A stretch of 9,977 bases of DNA, taken from assembly GCA_021808185.1 (NCBI GenBank), contig JAKBCB010000104.1, positions 1-9,977 of the forward strand, written 5' to 3'. Below are positions 6,683-9,977 of the stretch, in pieces. The DNA is from Pseudomonadota bacterium. GTDB lineage: Bacteria; Pseudomonadota; Alphaproteobacteria; Acetobacterales; Acetobacteraceae. The notes under the pieces are model-generated. The model saw nothing but the letters and a program-made list of their open reading frames with translations, was not told where the DNA came from and did not search any database. Made by a program: the position numbers and the translations under genes. Position 1 is the first letter of the stretch, and the number at the start of each line of letters is the position of its first letter.

Positions 6683-6828
6683 GCGGGCGTTTGCCCCGGC
6701 GGCTCCAGATCGTGCTGGGCGATCTCGGCCAGCAGAGTCCAGACGCGGTCGGGCTGGATCGGCGCATCCGAATCGTTCAGCAGATGGTCCAGTTCGTCGA
6801 GCTTCTGTTCGTAGTCGGGGTCGCTCAC
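6679..6828 (-). CDS. Small acidic conserved-looking protein, 49 residues, unknown function
   Basis: An open frame runs from GTG 6828 to TAA at 6679-6681. Only GTG can serve as start: the seven codons between the upstream in-frame stop (6847-6849) and the next codon contain no ATG or TTG. The protein begins MSDPDYEQKLDELDHLL and is rich in Asp, Glu and Leu, with no Cys and no membrane segment. It looks like two short helices (about residues 4-18 and 27-40) around an Asn-Asp-Ser-Asp-Ala-Pro turn, with a Pro-Gly-rich tail. AGGG at 6836-6839 lies 7 bases upstream of GTG as a plausible ribosome binding site, and a candidate promoter lies just before it. The helical, Leu-Asp-Glu-rich N-terminus vaguely recalls the start of peptide chain release factors, but this is too weak to assign a function. 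I recall similar short proteins in Rhodospirillales, unverified. Confidence 0.6.
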   Translation of the reverse strand: MSDPDYEQKLDELDHLLNDSDAPIQPDRVWTLLAEIAQHDLEPPGQTPA

Positions 6829-6843
6829 GTCATCACCCTGCGG

Positions 6844-6861
6844 ATGTCAGTTGAATGACAT
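6844..6861. promoter_or_regulatory. Operator-like dyad before the 49-residue gene
   Basis: ATGTCA (6844-6849) and TGACAT (6856-6861) are perfect inverted 6-base arms around GTTGAA. Two further pairs, one of them G-T, extend the stem outward. The dyad overlaps the candidate -10 element of the leftward promoter and lies 16 to 33 bases upstream of the GTG start. It is relatively AT-rich for this genome, which makes a chance dyad less likely than for the GC-only hairpins. A repressor site is the simplest reading. Confidence 0.35.
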
Positions 6862-6883
6862 TCCAGATGGATAAACGTGGCAA
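6855..6883 (-). promoter_or_regulatory. Candidate sigma70-type promoter for the 49-residue gene
   Basis: On the minus strand TTGCCA (6878-6883, 5 of 6 to the -35 consensus) is followed after 17 bases by TGTCAT (6855-6860, 4 of 6 to the -10 consensus). Transcription would start near 6848, giving a leader of about 20 bases that contains the AGGG ribosome binding site. The correct spacing and position support it; the -10 is only a moderate match. Confidence 0.35.
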
Positions 6884-6920
6884 GCCAATGGCGGATTCGG
6901 CCAGCGATGCCGCGGACGCC

Positions 6921-8117
6921 TCACAATGAGGAGAGCACGGCCGGCGCCAGGGCGGCGGCTTTCGCCGCCGGGTGAGAGGGATTGCGAAAGCGCAATTCCC
7001 CATCCGCCGCCGCGTCCGGCACGGTTGCGCCGAGCAGTTCCAGCCGCGAGGTGCAGGTGACGGCGACGACGGATCGCGCCTGAGGAAAGGTCAGGAACTG
7101 CCGGGCCTCGCCTTCCAGTTCGAGCCGGTCGCGCAAATGCCGCCATTCGGCACGGTCGGTGTCCTCGACGAACATTGCCAGGATCCCCGGGCGCGTGCCG
7201 GTCAGCCGCGCCGGCGCAACAGCGGCCATGCGGCGGCGGATGGCGACCGCCACCTCGTTCTCCCGCCCGGCCCGTGCCGCCATCACAAAGACGCCGCCGC
7301 CGGCCTCGGTGACAGCCAGATGCGCCTCGTGGCCGAATTCGCGCCGCAGCGAGCCGAGCAGGCCGAGTTCGCCCGCCTGCGCACCGGCCAGCATCAGCGG
7401 GTCGAGCCGCAGCACCGCGGCCTCGTCGTGGTCGGCGCGGCGCTGTGTGCTCAGCATGCCGCGAATACGGTCGTGCAGCGTGGCAAGCAGATTCTGATGA
7501 TGCTGATCGGTACGCAGGCCCTGCGGCAACGTCAGCTTGAGCAGATAGCGGCCGGGATGCGCGGCCAGCCAGGTTTGCAGATCCGGATCGATACGATCGA
7601 TCAGCCGCACCCAGGCGCCGCGATGCAGGTCGCGACCGTCCTCGGCCGAGACGACGTCGCACACGACCTCCGCCTCCACCCCGTCGCGCGACAGCAGCAG
7701 GTCGAACGGCGCGCTGTCGGCAAGACCCGCGAACGCCACGGCGAAGCCTCGCGAGCGTTGCAGGGAGGCGGTGCGCGCCAAATGGAACACCGGGACCAGT
7801 GTTCCGTCGCCGCAGAGGCCGTCGTGGAGCAGCGCCCGCATCCGTTCTCGCCCGGCGGCGGGCAGGGGGGCGAATGTGGACAGCACCTCGCGTGCCACGT
7901 CATGCACGCGCTGTTCGGCGGCGTTCGCGGGCCGGCCGAGTCCGCGCGCCATCCGGTCGAGCGTGAGTTCGAGGGCATGGCGCTGGAACAGGGCGCGGCG
8001 GATATGCGGGCCGGCGGCGATGCCCTGCCCGAGATCGGCGATCCGCCGCGTCCAAGCGCGCGCGCCGACGAGCCGAATGAATGCCTTCGCCGTCGTAGCC
8101 GTCTGGTCGATTGCCAT
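6921..8117 (-). CDS. Uncharacterised 398-residue protein, possible inactive PD-(D/E)XK-like fold
   Basis: I do not recognise a named family. The protein is Arg/Ala/Leu-rich and soluble-looking, with no signal peptide or membrane helix. Residues 1-100 look helical. The middle region (about 105-200) has a helix with His-Leu-Ala-Arg-Thr-Ala-Ser-Leu, then a strand Gly-Phe-Ala-Val-Ala-Phe (124-129), a strand Phe-Asp-Leu-Leu-Leu (138-142) and a strand Glu-Ala-Glu-Val-Val-Cys-Asp-Val-Val-Ser at 148-157. It continues with Gly-Arg-Asp-Leu-His-Arg at 161-166. This order recalls PD-(D/E)XK nuclease-like proteins with a core such as Glu-Cys-Lys followed by Gly-Arg-x-x-His, but Asp154 stands where the catalytic lysine would be expected. 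The C-terminal half (310-360) has more alternating strands. ATG 8117 is the first standard start: the frame is open back to the aroC stop, but no ATG, GTG or TTG occurs there. A candidate promoter lies at 8188-8216. Function unknown. Confidence 0.8.
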   Translation of the reverse strand: MAIDQTATTAKAFIRLVGARAWTRRIADLGQGIAAGPHIRRALFQRHALELTLDRMARGLGRPANAAEQRVHDVAREVLSTFAPLPAAGRERMRALLHDGLCGDGTLVPVFHLARTASLQRSRGFAVAFAGLADSAPFDLLLSRDGVEAEVVCDVVSAEDGRDLHRGAWVRLIDRIDPDLQTWLAAHPGRYLLKLTLPQGLRTDQHHQNLLATLHDRIRGMLSTQRRADHDEAAVLRLDPLMLAGAQAGELGLLGSLRREFGHEAHLAVTEAGGGVFVMAARAGRENEVAVAIRRRMAAVAPARLTGTRPGILAMFVEDTDRAEWRHLRDRLELEGEARQFLTFPQARSVVAVTCTSRLELLGATVPDAAADGELRFRNPSHPAAKAAALAPAVLSSL

Positions 8118-8170
8118 CTTCCGCGTCCGCCATGCGCTTGGGGTGTCCGGGCCAACCGCGAAGACCGACT

Positions 8171-8185
8171 GGACCTCAGCGGTCC
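8171..8185. repeat. Short inverted repeat after aroC
   Basis: GGACC (8171-8175) and GGTCC (8181-8185) are perfect arms around a 5-base loop. An overlapping alternative pairs GACCG (8163-8167) with CGGTC (8180-8184). The two structures exclude each other. No T run follows on the minus strand, so an intrinsic aroC terminator is not supported. It lies at or near the predicted start of transcription of the 398-residue gene. Confidence 0.25.
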
Positions 8186-8187
8186 TG

Positions 8188-8216
8188 ATTAAACCACCCA
8201 GCTAGTTGCGCGGCAA
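8188..8216 (-). promoter_or_regulatory. Candidate sigma70-type promoter for the 398-residue gene
   Basis: On the minus strand TTGCCG (8211-8216, 4 of 6 to the -35 consensus) is followed after exactly 17 bases by TTTAAT (8188-8193, 5 of 6 to the -10 consensus). The -35 lies inside the last codons of aroC. It is one of the few AT-rich hexamers between genes here. Transcription would start near 8181 and give a leader of roughly 64 bases. Confidence 0.4.
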
Positions 8217-9305
8217 GCGTGCCCTTGTCGGGGCGTCCGGGTTCTGCGCGCGGTGGCGCAGCAGATGGTCGGCGAGAACGCAGGCCACCATCGCCTCGCC
8301 CACCGGAACGGCGCGAATGCCGACGCAGGGATCGTGCCGCCCCTTGGTCATCACCTCGACATCGTGCCCCTGCCGGTCCACCGAGGCGCGCGGTGTCAGG
8401 ATGGAACTGGTCGGCTTGACCGCGAAGCGCGCCACCACCGGCTGGCCGGTGGAGATGCCGCCAAGAATGCCGCCGGCGTGGTTGCTGGCGAACACCACCT
8501 CGCCATCCGCCATCCGCATCTCGTCGGCGTTGTCCTCGCCCGACAGCGCGGCGGCGGCGAACCCCTCGCCGATCTCGACACCTTTCACCGCGTTGATGCC
8601 CATCAGGGCGCTTGCGAGGTCGGCGTCGAGCTTGCCGTAAATCGGCGCGCCGAGGCCGGGGGGCACGCCCTCGGCGACCACTTCGATCACCGCGCCGCAG
8701 GACGAGCCGCGCTTGCGCACGTCCGCAAGGTAGTCGCCCCATTGGTCCGCTGCGTGGGCGTCCGGGCAAAAGAACGGGTTTGCCGTCGTCTGCGACCAAT
8801 CCCACAGCGAGCGGTCGATGCGGTGCGGCCCCATCTGCACCAGCGCGCCGCGGATTCTCACATCGTCGCCGAGGATTTTGCGGGCGACCGCGCCGGCGGC
8901 CACGCGGGCGGCTGTTTCGCGCGCCGAACTGCGCCCGCCGCCGCGAAAATCGCGAACTCCGTATTTGAGGTGGTAGGTCAGGTCGGCATGGCCCGGCCGG
9001 AATTGTTGCGCGATCTCGCCGTAATCCTTCGAGCGTTGATCGACGTTATCGATCTGCAACGCAATCGGCGTCCCGGTCGTCATCCCCTCGAACACGCCGG
9101 AAAGGATACGTACCGTGTCCGGTTCCTGCCGTTGGGTGGTGAATTTTGACTGGCCGGGGCGGCGACGGTCGAGCCAGGGCTGGATGTCGGCTTCGCTCAG
9201 GGCGATGCGCGGCGGGCAGCCGTCCACCACGCAGCCGAGCGCCGGCCCGTGGCTCTCGCCCCAGGTGGTGACGCGGAACAGATGGCCGAAGGTGTTATGC
9301 GACAT
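8202..9305 (-). CDS. aroC: Chorismate synthase
   Basis: AroC converts 5-enolpyruvylshikimate 3-phosphate to chorismate with reduced FMN, the last step of the shikimate pathway to aromatic amino acids, folate and quinones. The 367-residue length is normal. The family signatures are intact: Gly-Glu-Ser-His-Gly-Pro-Ala-Leu-Gly at 16-24 with catalytic His19, Arg-Pro-Gly-His-Ala-Asp at 103-108 with His106, Arg-Gly-Gly-Gly-Arg-Ser-Ser-Ala-Arg-Glu-Thr at 121-131, and Arg-His-Asp-Pro-Cys at 323-327. ATG 9305 (MSHNTFGHLF) was chosen because this is the normal AroC N-terminus. An in-frame extension to 9371 would run back inside fabI and adds unrelated residues. The gene starts 2 bases after the fabI stop with no recognisable ribosome binding site, implying translational coupling. 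The fabI-aroC order is, to my recollection, seen in other alphaproteobacteria. Confidence 0.97.
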   Translation of the reverse strand: MSHNTFGHLFRVTTWGESHGPALGCVVDGCPPRIALSEADIQPWLDRRRPGQSKFTTQRQEPDTVRILSGVFEGMTTGTPIALQIDNVDQRSKDYGEIAQQFRPGHADLTYHLKYGVRDFRGGGRSSARETAARVAAGAVARKILGDDVRIRGALVQMGPHRIDRSLWDWSQTTANPFFCPDAHAADQWGDYLADVRKRGSSCGAVIEVVAEGVPPGLGAPIYGKLDADLASALMGINAVKGVEIGEGFAAAALSGEDNADEMRMADGEVVFASNHAGGILGGISTGQPVVARFAVKPTSSILTPRASVDRQGHDVEVMTKGRHDPCVGIRAVPVGEAMVACVLADHLLRHRAQNPDAPTRARLPRN

Positions 9306-9307
9306 GC

Positions 9308-9977
9308 TCAGTCGGTGACGGAAATGTCCGGCGCGTCCGGGTTCTTCATGCCGACGACATGGTAGCCGCAATCGACGTGATGAACCTCCCCGCTCACGCC
9401 GGAGGCCAGATCGGAGAGCAGATACACTCCGGCGCCACCGACATCCTCGATAGTGACATTGCGGCCGAGCGGGGCGTTATACTGGTTCCAGCGCAGGATG
9501 TAGCGGAAATCGCCGATCCCGCCGGCCGCCGCCAGGGTGCGGATCGGCCCGGCGCTGATGGCGGTGACCCGGATCTGGCTTTTTCCCAGATCGGCGGCGA
9601 GATAGCGCACGGACGCCTCCAGCGCCGCCTTGGCGACCCCCATGACGTTGTAGTGCGGCACCACTTTTTCGGCGCCGAGATAGGTCAGCGTCAGCACTGA
9701 CCCACCCGGCGGCATCATCGCGGCGGCACGGCGGGTGACGGCGGCGAAGCTGTAGCAGGAGATGTCCAGCGCCTGGAGGAAGGCCGCGCGCGGCGTGTCG
9801 AGGTACCGCCCGCGCAGGAACTGCTTGTCGGCATAGCCGATGGCATGGACCAGGAAATCCAGCCGGTCCCAGCGCTCGGCGACGGTGGCGAAAGCGGCGT
9901 CGATGCTGGCGTCGTCGGACACGTCGCAGGGGGCCAGCAGGTCCGAGCCGACGCTTGCGGCCAGCGGGCGCACGCGC
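9308..9977 (-). CDS. fabI: Enoyl-[acyl-carrier-protein] reductase, NADH type (5' part outside window)
   Basis: The frame is open from the right edge to TGA at 9308-9310 and shows about 222 residues. The N-terminal NAD-binding Gly motif lies outside the window. FabI reduces trans-2-enoyl-ACP in each cycle of type II fatty-acid synthesis. Counting from the Val codon at 9971-9973, the fragment shows Phe-Leu-Val-His-Ala-Ile-Gly-Tyr at 40-47. The active-site set Tyr98, Tyr108 and Lys115 has the same spacing as Tyr146, Tyr156 and Lys163 of E. coli FabI. Ile-Ser-Ala-Gly-Pro-Ile-Arg-Thr-Leu-Ala is at 139-148, the substrate-loop start, and Tyr-Asn-Ala-Pro-Leu-Gly is at 165-170. The GTG at 9973 is an internal Val codon, not the start: the preceding Arg and the missing Rossmann motif show the gene continues. 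It is followed immediately by aroC. Confidence 0.95.
   Translation of the reverse strand, partial: RVRPLAASVGSDLLAPCDVSDDASIDAAFATVAERWDRLDFLVHAIGYADKQFLRGRYLDTPRAAFLQALDISCYSFAAVTRRAAAMMPPGGSVLTLTYLGAEKVVPHYNVMGVAKAALEASVRYLAADLGKSQIRVTAISAGPIRTLAAAGGIGDFRYILRWNQYNAPLGRNVTIEDVGGAGVYLLSDLASGVSGEVHHVDCGYHVVGMKNPDAPDISVTD

Noticed and set aside
6685..6696. GGGC-GTTT-GCCC hairpin after tlyA as a terminator
   Set aside because: The stem has only 4 pairs, no T run follows, and it lies inside the convergent small gene.
7900..8133. ATG at 8133 on the minus strand as an alternative start upstream of the 398-residue protein
   Set aside because: It lies in a different frame that ends after 77 codons and gives an Arg-rich product; no sign of a frameshift joining it to the main gene.

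Overview
The window is a very GC-rich, gene-dense stretch of bacterial chromosome with nearly all housekeeping genes. The gene content and style point to an alphaproteobacterium, most likely Rhodospirillales/Acetobacteraceae: a DinB with an N-terminal four-cysteine extension, an fabI-aroC pair, a histone-deacetylase-like hydrolase next to xseB, dxs followed by tlyA, and many codons ending in G or C. This placement is inferred from recollection of families, not from a search. No insertion sequence, phage gene, CRISPR array, tRNA or rRNA was seen, and no gene-free stretch exceeds about 100 bases.

Layout. Bases 1-123 hold the end of a rightward gene, probably a TonB-type energy transducer. It converges on a leftward pair: a Mak-type fructokinase (1413-2339) followed by DNA polymerase IV (130-1398). 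A 101-base divergent spacer with a GC hairpin separates this pair from a rightward run: a TusA-family sulfur carrier (2441-2686), a histone deacetylase family hydrolase (2691-3638), xseB (3719-3994), dxs (4005-5936) and tlyA (5939-6682). Gaps within the run are 2 to 80 bases, so it probably forms one or two transcripts. The tlyA stop codon overlaps the stop codon of a leftward 49-residue acidic protein gene (6679-6828). Upstream of that lie a leftward 398-residue protein of unknown function (6921-8117), aroC (8202-9305) and the 3' part of fabI (9308 to the right edge).

How the genes fit together. Dxs makes DXP for the MEP isoprenoid pathway. XseB is the small subunit of exonuclease VII, and TlyA methylates rRNA. 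FabI completes each fatty-acid elongation cycle and AroC makes chorismate. These are core functions grouped by conserved synteny rather than one pathway. ispA, which lies between xseB and dxs in E. coli and many proteobacteria, is missing here.

The least explained part is 6679-8201. The 398-residue protein has a core that looks like a PD-(D/E)XK nuclease fold lacking the usual lysine. The 49-residue protein has its own candidate promoter, with a dyad across the -10 element. I see no convincing new biological system. These two genes are the best candidates for undescribed biology in the window.
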